DNA from: Flavobacterium sp. CBA20B-1
GTDB lineage: Bacteria; Bacteroidota; Bacteroidia; Flavobacteriales; Flavobacteriaceae
Length of the DNA: 64,000 nucleotides
Reading direction: 5' to 3'
Assembly: GCF_028473145.1 (NCBI RefSeq)
Contig: NZ_CP092370.1
Coordinates: 2,666,001 to 2,730,000 of the forward strand
Shown: piece by piece, positions 34,854-43,417 of the stretch
How the letters are laid out: every line of letters starts with the position of its first letter
Position numbering within the stretch: the stretch's first letter is position 1
Notes under the pieces: model-generated
The model's input: only the letters and a program-made list of their open reading frames with translations
Told to the model about the DNA's origin: nothing
Database searches by the model: none
Made by a program: the position numbers and the translations under genes

Positions 34854-35660
34854 ATGAAATTTAATCCAACAGAAGCAATAAACAATTTAGAATACAACAC
34901 CAACCGCAGAGATTTGGTGTTGCCTGAATATGGTCGTCATTTGCAAAAATTAATCGACCAAGTTATTTTAATAGAAGACCGTGAAGAGCGCAACCGTGCA
35001 GCACGTGCCGTGATTGATATAATGGGAACGATTAATCCGCATTTGCGCGATGTGTTAGATTTTCAACACAAACTATGGGATCAGCTTTTTAAAATGTCGC
35101 GTTTTGAGTTAGACGTAGATTCACCTTATGAAAAACCAAAAGCAGTAACCGATTTTCACGAACCGGTTTTAATTGACTATCCCAAAAACAACCATGAATA
35201 CCGTTTTTATGGTTCCAATATTGTGGATATGATTCAAGAAGCTGTTAATTGGGAAGAAGGAGAGCGGAAAGATGCTTTAATCATGGTGATTGCCAACCAC
35301 ATGAAGAAAAGTTATGTGAACTGGAATAATGAATCGGTAGAAGATGCTGTGATTTTTCAACATTTAAAAAAATTATCGGCAGGCAAAATTGATTTAACAA
35401 CCGGCGTTGATGAGAACAACAATTCGGTGAACCTTGCCAAAACAAATAACTGGAACAACCCATATCAAAACAACCGCAATGCTTCGGGTGGTAATTCCAA
35501 TAACCGCAACAATCAATTTCAAAATCGCAACAATTCAGGAAACAACAGTCAAAGAAACAATTCGAATAATAATTCTAATAACAAACAAGGGAACAACACC
35601 AATAATAGATTTGTTAAGAAAAATAATACTAATTCACCGAAAAACAGAAACACAAATTAA
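34854..35660 (+). CDS. DUF4290 protein with Asn-rich C-terminal tail
   Basis: A 268-residue protein. Residues 1-185 or so are the DUF4290 domain (NNLEYNTNRRDLVLPEYGRHL, RAVIDIMGTINPHLRDVLDFQ). From about 200 to the end it is low-complexity, dominated by Asn with Gln, Ser, Arg and Lys, and encoded by AAC/AAT/AAA repeats. Such tails are intrinsically disordered and resemble prion-like or RNA-binding segments. The stop overlaps the murA ATG by one base, so the two are coupled. Confidence 0.88.
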   Translation: MKFNPTEAINNLEYNTNRRDLVLPEYGRHLQKLIDQVILIEDREERNRAARAVIDIMGTINPHLRDVLDFQHKLWDQLFKMSRFELDVDSPYEKPKAVTDFHEPVLIDYPKNNHEYRFYGSNIVDMIQEAVNWEEGERKDALIMVIANHMKKSYVNWNNESVEDAVIFQHLKKLSAGKIDLTTGVDENNNSVNLAKTNNWNNPYQNNRNASGGNSNNRNNQFQNRNNSGNNSQRNNSNNNSNNKQGNNTNNRFVKKNNTNSPKNRNTN

Positions 35661-36976
35661 TGGGAACTTTTAAGATAGAAGGTGGGCATCCGTTAAATGG
35701 AATTGTACAACCGCAAGGAGCTAAAAATGAAGCACTTCAAATTTTATGTGCTGTTTTACTGACTGATCAAAAAATCACAATTTCAAATATTCCTGATATC
35801 ATCGATGTAAACAAACTAATTACATTGTTAGAAAACTTAGGCGTTGCTGTTGAAAAAATCGACCGAAACACCTATTCCTTTCAGGCAGATCAGGTGAATA
35901 TGGCTTATTTAGAGTCGGATAAATTCCGCGAAGAAGGAAAATCGCTTAGAGGGTCTATCATGATTGTGGGGCCGTTATTAGCACGATTTGGAAAAGGATA
36001 CATACCCAAACCGGGAGGAGATAAAATTGGTCGCCGCAGATTAGATACCCATTTTGAAGGATTTATCAATTTAGGAGCTACTTTTAGATACAACCGCGAA
36101 GAATATTTTTACGGGGTAGAAGCGCCCAATGGCTTAACAGGCACCTATATGTTGCTAGATGAAGCTTCTGTTACCGGAACAGCCAATATTGTAATGGCTG
36201 CTGTTTTAGCAAAAGGAACCACCACTATATACAACGCTGCTTGTGAACCGTATTTGCAACAATTGTGTAAGATGCTGAACGCCATGGGTGCAAAAATTAC
36301 TGGCGTTGGATCGAATTTGTTAACGATAGAAGGTGTGGAACGCTTAGGTGGATGCACGCACCAAATTTTACCCGATATGATCGAAATTGGGTCATGGATT
36401 GGTTTGGCAGCAATGACACGTAGCGAGGTTACCATAAAAAATGTAAGCTGGGAAAATTTAGGTGTGATACCAACAGCTTTCAGAAAATTGGGAATTACCA
36501 TTGAAAAAGTAAACGAAGACGATATTTTCATTCCTGCACACACCAACGGTTATGAAATTAAAGGCGATATTGACGGATCTATTTTAACAATTTCTGATGC
36601 CCCATGGCCAGGATTAACTCCCGATTTATTAAGTATATTTTTAGTAGTTGCAGCACAGGCCAAGGGAGAGGTGTTGATTCACCAAAAAATGTTTGAATCA
36701 CGTTTGTTTTTCGTTGACAAATTGATTGATATGGGTGCAAAGATTATTTTGTGCGATCCACACCGCGCTGTAATCATTGGCCATGATTTTAAATCGCAGT
36801 TAAAGGCTACCAAAATGTCATCACCTGATATTCGTGCCGGAATTTCATTGTTAATTGCAGCGTTATCAGCAAAAGGAACAAGTGTCATTCAAAACATCGA
36901 TCAAATAGATCGCGGTTACGAAAACATTGATGAACGCTTAAGAGCTTTAGGAGCAAAAATTGAGCGTTTGGATTAA
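35660..36976 (+). CDS. murA: UDP-N-acetylglucosamine 1-carboxyvinyltransferase, Asp active-site variant
   Basis: A 438-residue enzyme making the first committed peptidoglycan precursor from UDP-GlcNAc and PEP. The conserved Lys22 sits in QPQGAKNEALQ. The flexible loop that in E. coli carries Cys115 reads PKPGGDKIGRR here, with Asp121 in the Cys position. In other bacteria this substitution gives intrinsic fosfomycin resistance. It is the last gene of the DUF493-DUF4290-murA operon. Confidence 0.96.
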   Translation: MGTFKIEGGHPLNGIVQPQGAKNEALQILCAVLLTDQKITISNIPDIIDVNKLITLLENLGVAVEKIDRNTYSFQADQVNMAYLESDKFREEGKSLRGSIMIVGPLLARFGKGYIPKPGGDKIGRRRLDTHFEGFINLGATFRYNREEYFYGVEAPNGLTGTYMLLDEASVTGTANIVMAAVLAKGTTTIYNAACEPYLQQLCKMLNAMGAKITGVGSNLLTIEGVERLGGCTHQILPDMIEIGSWIGLAAMTRSEVTIKNVSWENLGVIPTAFRKLGITIEKVNEDDIFIPAHTNGYEIKGDIDGSILTISDAPWPGLTPDLLSIFLVVAAQAKGEVLIHQKMFESRLFFVDKLIDMGAKIILCDPHRAVIIGHDFKSQLKATKMSSPDIRAGISLLIAALSAKGTSVIQNIDQIDRGYENIDERLRALGAKIERLD

Positions 36977-37006
36977 TTATAAGTTTTAAGCAATAAGCTA
37001 AAAGCA

Positions 37007-37041
37007 AAACTCCGACGAAGTTCTAAACTTCGTCGGAGTTT
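37007..37041 (+). terminator. strong terminator of the murA operon
   Basis: 16-bp perfect stem 37007-37022 with 37026-37041, a 3-base loop and a T tail. Confidence 0.9.
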
Positions 37042-37120
37042 TTGCTTAGATTGAACTAATGAATACGCAGTCTGTATTTTTTGAATCAGTATTTATTAAA
37101 TGCTTTTCTGTGATTTATTG

Positions 37121-37160
37121 TTTTTGAAAATGATAAAATGTTTTGCGTCATTTTCAAAAA
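37121..37160. repeat. 13-bp perfect inverted repeat in the murA-tRNA gap
   Basis: TTTTTGAAAATGA at 37121-37133 is mirrored at 37148-37160 with a 14-base spacer. The remaining sequence of the gap (37042-37340) is AT-rich, with no ORF or RNA gene that I can support. Confidence 0.5.
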
Positions 37161-37343
37161 TGGGTTTAAGTAAACACATAAAGAATTTGGGATTAGAGAA
37201 AATTTAACCTCAATTAAGAAAAATATAGAATTTTCTATTTGTTTTCAAATTTTGGTTTGCTAATTAAAAATTTATACAGATATTTGCACACGCTAATAAA
37301 AAGCAACAAGTTCTTATTAAATATAGAAAAAGTAAAAAAATAA

Positions 37344-37374
37344 TTTGTAGGTTTTAAAAATATTAATACTTTTG
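37344..37374 (+). promoter_or_regulatory. consensus promoter of the tRNA-Glu array
   Basis: TTTG at 37344-37347, a spacer of exactly 19 bases, and TACTTTTG at 37367-37374. This is the full Bacteroidetes -33/-7 consensus, 20 bases before the first tRNA. Confidence 0.75.
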
Positions 37375-37394
37375 CAACCGCAATTACAAATAAT

Positions 37395-37466
37395 GGTCCG
37401 TTCGTCTAGGGGTTAGGACGCCAGGTTTTCATCCTGGTAACAGGGGTTCGATTCCCCTACGGACTA
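37395..37466 (+). tRNA. tRNA-Glu (TTC), isodecoder 1
   Basis: A 72-base cloverleaf. The acceptor stem GGTCCGT pairs with ACGGACT (one G-T), the anticodon stem-loop is CCAGG-TTTTCAT-CCTGG with anticodon TTC, and the T-arm is GGGGTTCGATTCCCC. CCA is not encoded. It differs from the next three copies in the acceptor stem, D-loop and T-arm. Confidence 0.95.
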
Positions 37467-37495
37467 CAAAGGTTTTCCATTGACCTAAAAACAAT

Positions 37496-37567
37496 GGCCC
37501 GTTCGTCTATCGGTTAGGACGCCAGGTTTTCATCCTGGTAAGAAGGGTTCGATTCCCTTACGGGCTA
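37496..37567 (+). tRNA. tRNA-Glu (TTC), isodecoder 2 copy a
   Basis: 72 bases; acceptor GGCCCGT with ACGGGCT, the same TTC anticodon loop, T-arm AGGGTTCGATTCCCT. The spacer from copy 1 is 29 bases. Confidence 0.95.
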
Positions 37568-37597
37568 CAAAGGTTTCCATCGAACCTAAAAAACGAT

Positions 37598-37669
37598 GGC
37601 CCGTTCGTCTATCGGTTAGGACGCCAGGTTTTCATCCTGGTAAGAAGGGTTCGATTCCCTTACGGGCTA
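37598..37669 (+). tRNA. tRNA-Glu (TTC), isodecoder 2 copy b
   Basis: Identical in sequence to the tRNA at 37496. The 30-base spacer before it contains a small CCATCG / CGATGG hairpin. Confidence 0.95.
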
Positions 37670-37701
37670 CAAAGGTTTCCATCAAACCTAAAAAAAACGA
37701 T

Positions 37702-37773
37702 GGCCCGTTCGTCTATCGGTTAGGACGCCAGGTTTTCATCCTGGTAAGAAGGGTTCGATTCCCTTACGGGCTA
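37702..37773 (+). tRNA. tRNA-Glu (TTC), isodecoder 2 copy c
   Basis: Identical to the two preceding genes and preceded by a near-identical spacer, so the array grew by tandem duplication. Confidence 0.95.
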
Positions 37774-37836
37774 CTGTTAGTTGTAAATAAGTTTTGTAAA
37801 ATATCAGTCAGTGTCTCGGCTTTTATTTTATTAGTT

Positions 37837-37880
37837 AAAACCAAAGTGTTTGCCTAGGCAAATGTGGGAGGTTTTTCTTT
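37837..37880 (+). terminator. two-tier stem-loop after the tRNA array / before rpsT
   Basis: AAAACC 37837-37842 pairs with GGTTTT 37870-37875. Inside lies the perfect palindrome TTTGCCTAGGCAAA (37849-37862). A T-rich tail follows. It fits a terminator of the tRNA transcript, or an attenuator-type leader of rpsT if transcription reads through. Confidence 0.55.
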
Positions 37881-37930
37881 TTTAACTAAAAGTTTTAAAT
37901 AATTAATTACAATTAAAAAAAGATTAAAAA

Positions 37931-38182
37931 ATGGCAAATCACAAGTCAGCTTTAAAAAGAATTAGAAGCAACGAAAAGAAAAGAGTTTTAAACAAGTATC
38001 AGCACAAAACAACTCGTAATGCAATTAAAGCTTTACGTTTGATTGAAACAAAATCAGAAGCTGCTGAAAAATTAGTTGTTGTTACTTCTATGATCGATAA
38101 ATTAGCTAAAAAGAATATTATTCATGCTAACAAAGCAGCTAACTTAAAGTCTAAATTAACAAAACACGTTAACGCACTTTAA
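37931..38182 (+). CDS. rpsT: 30S ribosomal protein S20
   Basis: An 83-residue, Lys/Ala-rich helical protein starting MANHKSALKRIRSNEKKR, with the TRNAIKAL and HANKAANLKSKLTKHVN segments of S20, which binds 16S rRNA. Its leader contains the stem-loop at 37837-37880, a possible site of control. Confidence 0.96.
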   Translation: MANHKSALKRIRSNEKKRVLNKYQHKTTRNAIKALRLIETKSEAAEKLVVVTSMIDKLAKKNIIHANKAANLKSKLTKHVNAL

Positions 38183-38213
38183 TCAGTTAATGTTTTTGAG
38201 ATATATAACACTG

Positions 38214-38240
38214 AAGCTCTCTTTCATCGAGGGCTTTTTG
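38214..38240 (+). terminator. terminator of rpsT
   Basis: 8-bp stem 38214-38221 with 38229-38236 (one G-T) followed by T. Confidence 0.65.
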
Positions 38241-38281
38241 TTGTTAAATAGCATCAATAAAATACAAGAAACTTTATTTTT

Positions 38282-40081
38282 ATGACCCAAATAAGAAATA
38301 TCGCAATTATTGCACACGTTGACCACGGTAAAACCACCATGGTTGACAAAATTATGTATCATTGTCAATTGTTTAGAGAGAATGAAAATACAGGTGATTT
38401 AATCCTTGACAATAACGATTTAGAACGCGAACGTGGAATTACCATCGTATCTAAAAACGTTTCTGTTCAGTACAAAGGAACAAAAATCAACATTATTGAC
38501 ACTCCTGGACACGCGGATTTTGGTGGAGAAGTGGAACGCGTTTTAAATATGGCCGATGGTGTTTTGCTAATTGTAGATGCATTTGAAGGACCTATGCCGC
38601 AAACACGTTTTGTGTTACAAAAAGCTATTGAATTAGGTTTAAAACCTTGCGTGGTTATTAATAAAGTTGATAAAGAAAATTGTACCCCAGACGAAGTACA
38701 CGAAAAAGTGTTCGATTTAATGTTTGAATTAGGTGCGGAAGAATGGCAGCTAGATTTCCCTTCTGTTTACGGCTCGGCAAAAAACAACTGGATGAGTACC
38801 GATTGGAAAAAACCAACCGATTCAATGGAAGCATTATTAGAAATGGTTATTGAACACGTGCCAGCTGCCGAAGTTAAAGAAGGTACCCCACAAATGTTAA
38901 TCACTTCGCTAGATTTCTCTTCTTTTACAGGTCGTATTGCAATTGGTCGTTTACACCGTGGTGTTTTGCGTGAAGGAATGAATATTTCTTTAATTAAACG
39001 TGAAGGCGGCGTTGTGAAATCAAAAATCAAAGAGCTTTATACCTTTGAAGGTCTAGGCAGAATGAAAGTTACCGAAGTGAAGGCAGGTGATATTTGTGCT
39101 GTTGTAGGGATTGAAGGTTTTGAAATTGGTGACTGCATTGCCGATTTTGAAAATCCGGAAGGATTGGGAACAATCAAGATTGATGAACCTACAATGAGCA
39201 TGTTATTTACCATTAACGATTCCCCGTTTTTTGGTAAAGAAGGAAAATATGTGACATCTCGCCATATAAAAGATCGTTTAACAAAAGAGTTGGAGAAAAA
39301 CTTAGCATTACGCGTAAATGAAACCGATTCTGCTGATAAATTCATGGTTTTTGGTCGTGGTGTATTGCATTTGTCTGTGTTAATTGAAACAATGCGCCGT
39401 GAAGGTTACGAATTGCAAATTGGTCAGCCGCAAGTTATCATTAAAGAAATCGATGGAGTGAAATGTGAACCAATCGAAGAATTAACCATTGATATTCCTG
39501 AAAACTTGTCAGGACGTGCAGTAGAATTTGTAACATTGCGCAAAGGCGAAATGTTATCAATGGAACCACGAGGAGAGCGTATGATTATTGTTTTTAATAT
39601 TCCATCGCGCGGAATCATTGGTTTGCGTAACCAATTGTTAACAGCAACAGCAGGTGAGGCAATTATGGCACACCGTTTCTTAGAATATCAACCATACAAA
39701 GGCGAAATTGCAGGGCGTAACAACGGTTCATTAATCTCTATGGAAAACGGTAAAGCAATTCCTTATTCTATTGATAAATTGCAAGATCGCGGTAAATTCT
39801 TTGTAGATCCAAATGAAGATATTTACGAAGGTCAGGTTATTGGAGAAAATTCTCGTGGAGATGATATGACGGTTAACGTAACAAAAACTAAAAAGTTAAC
39901 AAACGTGCGTTCATCTGGTGCAGATGATAAAGCCCGAATCATTCCAGCAATTAAATTCTCTTTAGAAGAAGCTTTAGAGTATATTCAAAAAGATGAATAT
40001 GTTGAGGTTACTCCAAAATCGTTGCGTTTACGTAAAATCTACTTAAACGAAAACGATAGAAAACGTTATAAAATTGATTAA
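38282..40081 (+). CDS. typA: translational GTPase TypA/BipA
   Basis: A 599-residue ribosome-binding GTPase related to EF-G. G1 is [14 protein letters not shown], the switch I region has [11 protein letters not shown]3 is [14 protein letters not shown] and G4 is NKVDKENC. Domain II and the EF-G-like domain V follow, then the TypA-specific C-terminus (late [15 protein letters not shown]). It acts in 50S assembly and low-temperature or stress adaptation. Confidence 0.97.
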   Translation: MTQIRNIAIIAHVDHGKTTMVDKIMYHCQLFRENENTGDLILDNNDLERERGITIVSKNVSVQYKGTKINIIDTPGHADFGGEVERVLNMADGVLLIVDAFEGPMPQTRFVLQKAIELGLKPCVVINKVDKENCTPDEVHEKVFDLMFELGAEEWQLDFPSVYGSAKNNWMSTDWKKPTDSMEALLEMVIEHVPAAEVKEGTPQMLITSLDFSSFTGRIAIGRLHRGVLREGMNISLIKREGGVVKSKIKELYTFEGLGRMKVTEVKAGDICAVVGIEGFEIGDCIADFENPEGLGTIKIDEPTMSMLFTINDSPFFGKEGKYVTSRHIKDRLTKELEKNLALRVNETDSADKFMVFGRGVLHLSVLIETMRREGYELQIGQPQVIIKEIDGVKCEPIEELTIDIPENLSGRAVEFVTLRKGEMLSMEPRGERMIIVFNIPSRGIIGLRNQLLTATAGEAIMAHRFLEYQPYKGEIAGRNNGSLISMENGKAIPYSIDKLQDRGKFFVDPNEDIYEGQVIGENSRGDDMTVNVTKTKKLTNVRSSGADDKARIIPAIKFSLEEALEYIQKDEYVEVTPKSLRLRKIYLNENDRKRYKID

Positions 40082-40091
40082 TTCAGTTTAA

Positions 40092-40140
40092 AATATTCAA
40101 TAAAAAAAGGAGCATTTTGCTCCTTTTTTTATTGAATATT
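40092..40140. terminator. 23-bp perfect palindrome between typA and htpG
   Basis: The left arm 40092-40114 and right arm 40118-40140 are perfectly complementary around a 3-base loop. The core (AAAAAGGAGCA / TGCTCCTTTTT) is a bidirectional terminator. The right arm includes the htpG stop codon and its last codons. Confidence 0.9.
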
Positions 40141-41979
40141 TTCAAAATTTCGTTTCACAAAAGCAGTAAGCTCTTCACCTTTGAGCAAGCCTTGAGCCAG
40201 TTTTGCTAAATCTAATGCTTGTTTCACTAAATGATTTTTAGTGACTTCATCACTTTCGTTTAAAATTTTAGAAGCAATTTCAGAATTCGTATTAACAATT
40301 AAATTGTATGAATCTGGGAAACTTCCAAACATGGTATTGCCGCCCATTGCCTGCATTTCTTTCATACGACGCATAAATTCGGGTTGCGTAATCATGAAAG
40401 GTTCCGCATTGCTGTCCAAAGCTTCGGTTTGAACACTGTAGCTGCTATTGTTTATTGTGGTTTCAATAAATTCTTTTAGTTTTTTAGTTTCATCCTCGCT
40501 TAATTTAGAAACCACCGTTTCCTCTTTCTTAATTAAATTATCAATTGAATCCGCATCAACACGCGCAAAAGTGATGTCTTGATGATCCATTTCCAACTTT
40601 TGAATTAAATGCGATACAATTGGCGAATCTAAAAGCAACACTTCATATCCTTTTGCTTTGGCGTTTGATATATAGCTGTGTTGTGCATCTTTGTTTGACG
40701 CATAAAGCACAACTATTTTACCTTCTTTATTGGTTTGGTTTGCTTTTATTTTTTCTTTTAATTCTTCAAAAGTAAAAAACGCCTCATCAACGGTTGGATA
40801 TAGTGCAAAATCTTTCGCCTTTTCGTAGAATTTATCCTCACTCAGCATTCCATATTCCAGCACAATTTTAATATCGTTCCATTTTTGTTCAAAAGCAGCA
40901 CGGTCTTCGTTAAAAAGCGATTTCAATTTATCGGCTACTTTTCGGGTAATGTAATTCGATATTTTCTTCACATTTCCATCGGCCTGCAAGTAAGAACGCG
41001 ACACATTTAAAGGAATATCCGGAGAATCGATTACACCTTTCAACATCGTTAAAAATTCAGGAACAATTCCTTCTACATTATCGGTAACAAAAACTTGATT
41101 TTGATACAATTGAATTTTATCTTTTTGAATGCTTAAATCACCCGATAATTTCGGAAAATATAGAATTCCTGTTAAATTAAACGGATGGTCCACATTCAAA
41201 TGGATATGAAACAAAGGATCATCGAACTGCATAGGATACAATTCGCGGTAAAAATTTTTGTAATCTTCATCGTTTAACTCACTTGGTTTCTTTGTCCATG
41301 CCGGGTTTGGGTTATTGATGATTGCATCAACCACTACTTCGTTATCGCCTTCTTTTTCGGTTTTTGTTCCAAATTTAATAGGCACGGGCATGAATTTGTT
41401 GTATTTAGAAAGAAGTTGTTGAATTTTGTGGTCTTCTAAAAATTCGGTAGAATCATCGGCAATATGAAGAATGATTTCTGTACCGCGCTCGGTTTTGTTT
41501 GAAGGCTCTAAAGTAAACTCAGGCGATCCGTCGCATGTCCAGTGAACAGCAGGTTCTTCTTTATATGATTTGGTAATGATTTCAACCTTACTTGCAACCA
41601 TGAATGCCGAGTAAAATCCTAAACCAAAATGCCCAATAATGCCTGAATCTTTTGCAGAATCTTTATATTTTTCTAGGAATTCTTCAGCGCCAGAAAAAGC
41701 GACTTGGTTGATGTATTTTTCAACCTCTTCAGCTGTCATTCCAATTCCTTGGTCAATAATGTGTAGTTTTTTGTTTTCTTTATCAACCTTCACTTCAATT
41801 TTTGGATGACCATATTCAACAGTAGCTTCACCAATCGCTGTTAAATGCTTTAGTTTTAAAGTGGCATCGGTAGCATTACTAATCAATTCACGTAAAAAGA
41901 TTTCGTGATCGCTGTATAAAAACTTTTTAATCAACGGAAAAATATTTTCAACCGTTACATTTATTTTACCTGAAGTCAT
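40129..41979 (-). CDS. htpG: molecular chaperone HtpG (Hsp90)
   Basis: A 616-residue Hsp90. The N-terminal GHKL ATPase domain has ELISNATDATLKL, IIDQGIGMT and IGHFGLGFYSAFMVA; middle and C-terminal dimerisation domains follow. Cytosolic, ATP-driven refolding of stress-damaged proteins. Monocistronic on the minus strand; upstream DNA has a TGTCA half-site like those near dnaK. Confidence 0.97.
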   Translation of the reverse strand: MTSGKINVTVENIFPLIKKFLYSDHEIFLRELISNATDATLKLKHLTAIGEATVEYGHPKIEVKVDKENKKLHIIDQGIGMTAEEVEKYINQVAFSGAEEFLEKYKDSAKDSGIIGHFGLGFYSAFMVASKVEIITKSYKEEPAVHWTCDGSPEFTLEPSNKTERGTEIILHIADDSTEFLEDHKIQQLLSKYNKFMPVPIKFGTKTEKEGDNEVVVDAIINNPNPAWTKKPSELNDEDYKNFYRELYPMQFDDPLFHIHLNVDHPFNLTGILYFPKLSGDLSIQKDKIQLYQNQVFVTDNVEGIVPEFLTMLKGVIDSPDIPLNVSRSYLQADGNVKKISNYITRKVADKLKSLFNEDRAAFEQKWNDIKIVLEYGMLSEDKFYEKAKDFALYPTVDEAFFTFEELKEKIKANQTNKEGKIVVLYASNKDAQHSYISNAKAKGYEVLLLDSPIVSHLIQKLEMDHQDITFARVDADSIDNLIKKEETVVSKLSEDETKKLKEFIETTINNSSYSVQTEALDSNAEPFMITQPEFMRRMKEMQAMGGNTMFGSFPDSYNLIVNTNSEIASKILNESDEVTKNHLVKQALDLAKLAQGLLKGEELTAFVKRNFENIQ

Positions 41980-42104
41980 ATTTATAAGATTAATTTTACT
42001 GTTATTTTTGCTGATAAATAGTCAAAACAAATACCAATAATGAAAAATATGACAAAAAGGCATAAAAAAAATCATCAAAAATTATATTAAGGCACAAAAT
42101 TTGT

Positions 42105-42112
42105 TAATTTTG
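42105..42112 (+). promoter_or_regulatory. -7 promoter box of the lipocalin-like gene
   Basis: TAATTTTG, fits TAnnTTTG, 20 bases before the ATG at 42133. Confidence 0.5.
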
Positions 42113-42132
42113 AACTATAAAATATATTAATT

Positions 42133-42591
42133 ATGAAAAAGGTCTTAGCAATAGGAATTTTATCAGTAGCAATGTTCTCATGTAAAACAGCTACTAACAC
42201 AAAAAATGATGTACCAACTCAGATTAAATTAAAAGGAGAGTGGACATTGACCAATGTAAAATATCCATCAGGATTTAAAGTTACATCATTCAAAATAGCC
42301 GATGCAAAATGTTTTGAAGGCAGTCAGTGGAAATTTGTTTCAAACAATAACACAGGAACTGTTACCTTGAACAACAATTCCTCAAGCTGTCCGGAGTACA
42401 ATTCTAAAATTGTATGGAACATTAAACAAGACAGCTCATTCAACTTAAAGTTTGTTGGTGATGACAAGGCAAAACATGTTACTACAGGATATAATCTTAC
42501 CGCAGCAAACATTACAGACACTACTTTTGAATTGATTGACAATTCAACAGAAGCAACAATTGTGTATTCATTTTTAAAAAATAATAAATAA
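42133..42591 (+). CDS. lipocalin-like lipoprotein
   Basis: A 152-residue lipoprotein (MKKVLAIGILSVAMFSC, lipidated Cys17). The mature part opens with KGEWTLTNVKYPSG, the G-x-W pattern of lipocalin-fold domains, and continues as beta strands. Probable ligand-binding or structural envelope protein of unknown ligand. It precedes the OmpA-family gene by 12 bp, so the two are likely co-transcribed. Confidence 0.78.
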   Translation: MKKVLAIGILSVAMFSCKTATNTKNDVPTQIKLKGEWTLTNVKYPSGFKVTSFKIADAKCFEGSQWKFVSNNNTGTVTLNNNSSSCPEYNSKIVWNIKQDSSFNLKFVGDDKAKHVTTGYNLTAANITDTTFELIDNSTEATIVYSFLKNNK

Positions 42592-42603
42592 AAATAGAAA
42601 GTT

Positions 42604-43302
42604 ATGAAAAAAGTAAGCGTATATGTATTATCAACTGCTCTATTGGCAGGAACACTATTCACAGGGTGTAACACGGTTAGAAATGCAAACAACACTCAAA
42701 AAGGTGCAGCAGTTGGTGCAACTGCAGGTGCGGTTTTAGGCGGTGTTTTAGGAAATAATGTAGGAAGTAAAAACAACAGTGCTTTAGGTGCAGTTTTGGG
42801 TGGAGTTATCGGTGGAACTGCCGGTGCGATTATTGGTAAAAACATGGATAAACAAGCACAAGAAATTGAAACAGCTATCCCTGGAGCAACAGTTGAACGC
42901 GTTGGAGAAGGAATTAAAGTGGTATTGAACGAAAATACAGTTAACTTTAACTTCGATTCAGCGGAATTAACCCCAACAGCGACTGCAAACTTGGATAAAA
43001 TTGCTAAAGTTTTAATAAGCAACCCAAAAACTTTAATTACAATTTATGGCTACACAGACAGTGTGGGTAAAGACGAATACAACATGAAATTATCTCGCAG
43101 CCGTGCAAATGCCGTGAAATCATACTTAGGATCAAAAGGTATTGGCGTGAAAAGAATTACTGCGCAAGGAATGGGAGAGGCTGATCCAATTGCATCAAAC
43201 GATACAAAAGAAGGACAAGCTAAAAACCGCCGCGTGGAATTTGGAATTGTAGCAAATGAAGATATGATTCAAGACGCAAGAAAAGAAGCAGCACGTTATT
43301 AA
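42604..43302 (+). CDS. OmpA family lipoprotein with glycine zipper
   Basis: A 232-residue protein with lipoprotein signal LLAGTLFTGC. A glycine-zipper region (GAAVGATAGAVLGGVLGN, about 35-75) is followed by an OmpA C-terminal peptidoglycan-binding domain (about 110-225) with NFNFDSAELTPTATANL, TIYGYTDSVGKDEYN and LSRSRANAVKSYL. It anchors the outer membrane to the cell wall, as Pal/YiaD-type proteins do. Closed by a terminator. Confidence 0.92.
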   Translation: MKKVSVYVLSTALLAGTLFTGCNTVRNANNTQKGAAVGATAGAVLGGVLGNNVGSKNNSALGAVLGGVIGGTAGAIIGKNMDKQAQEIETAIPGATVERVGEGIKVVLNENTVNFNFDSAELTPTATANLDKIAKVLISNPKTLITIYGYTDSVGKDEYNMKLSRSRANAVKSYLGSKGIGVKRITAQGMGEADPIASNDTKEGQAKNRRVEFGIVANEDMIQDARKEAARY

Positions 43303-43329
43303 TCATATAACTATACAAGTATTTAATAG

Positions 43330-43358
43330 AAGCAATGTTTAAAAGCATTGCTTTTATT
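43330..43358 (+). terminator. terminator of the lipocalin/OmpA operon
   Basis: 8-bp stem 43330-43337 with 43346-43353 and a T-rich tail. Confidence 0.75.
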
Positions 43359-43417
43359 GTTTTACTTAAAAAAATATAACTAATTTAGAGGATTCAAAAC
43401 AACAGATATTTTTAGTA

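Noticed and set aside
37395..37773. Tandem tRNA/spacer repetition as a CRISPR-like array
   Set aside because: The repeats fold as complete tRNA-Glu cloverleafs and the spacers are near-identical.
42090..42106. AGGCAC-N5-TTG resembling a sigma-54 -24/-12 promoter before the lipocalin-like gene
   Set aside because: The -12 element lacks the essential GC, and a canonical TAATTTTG box overlaps it and is better placed for the ATG.
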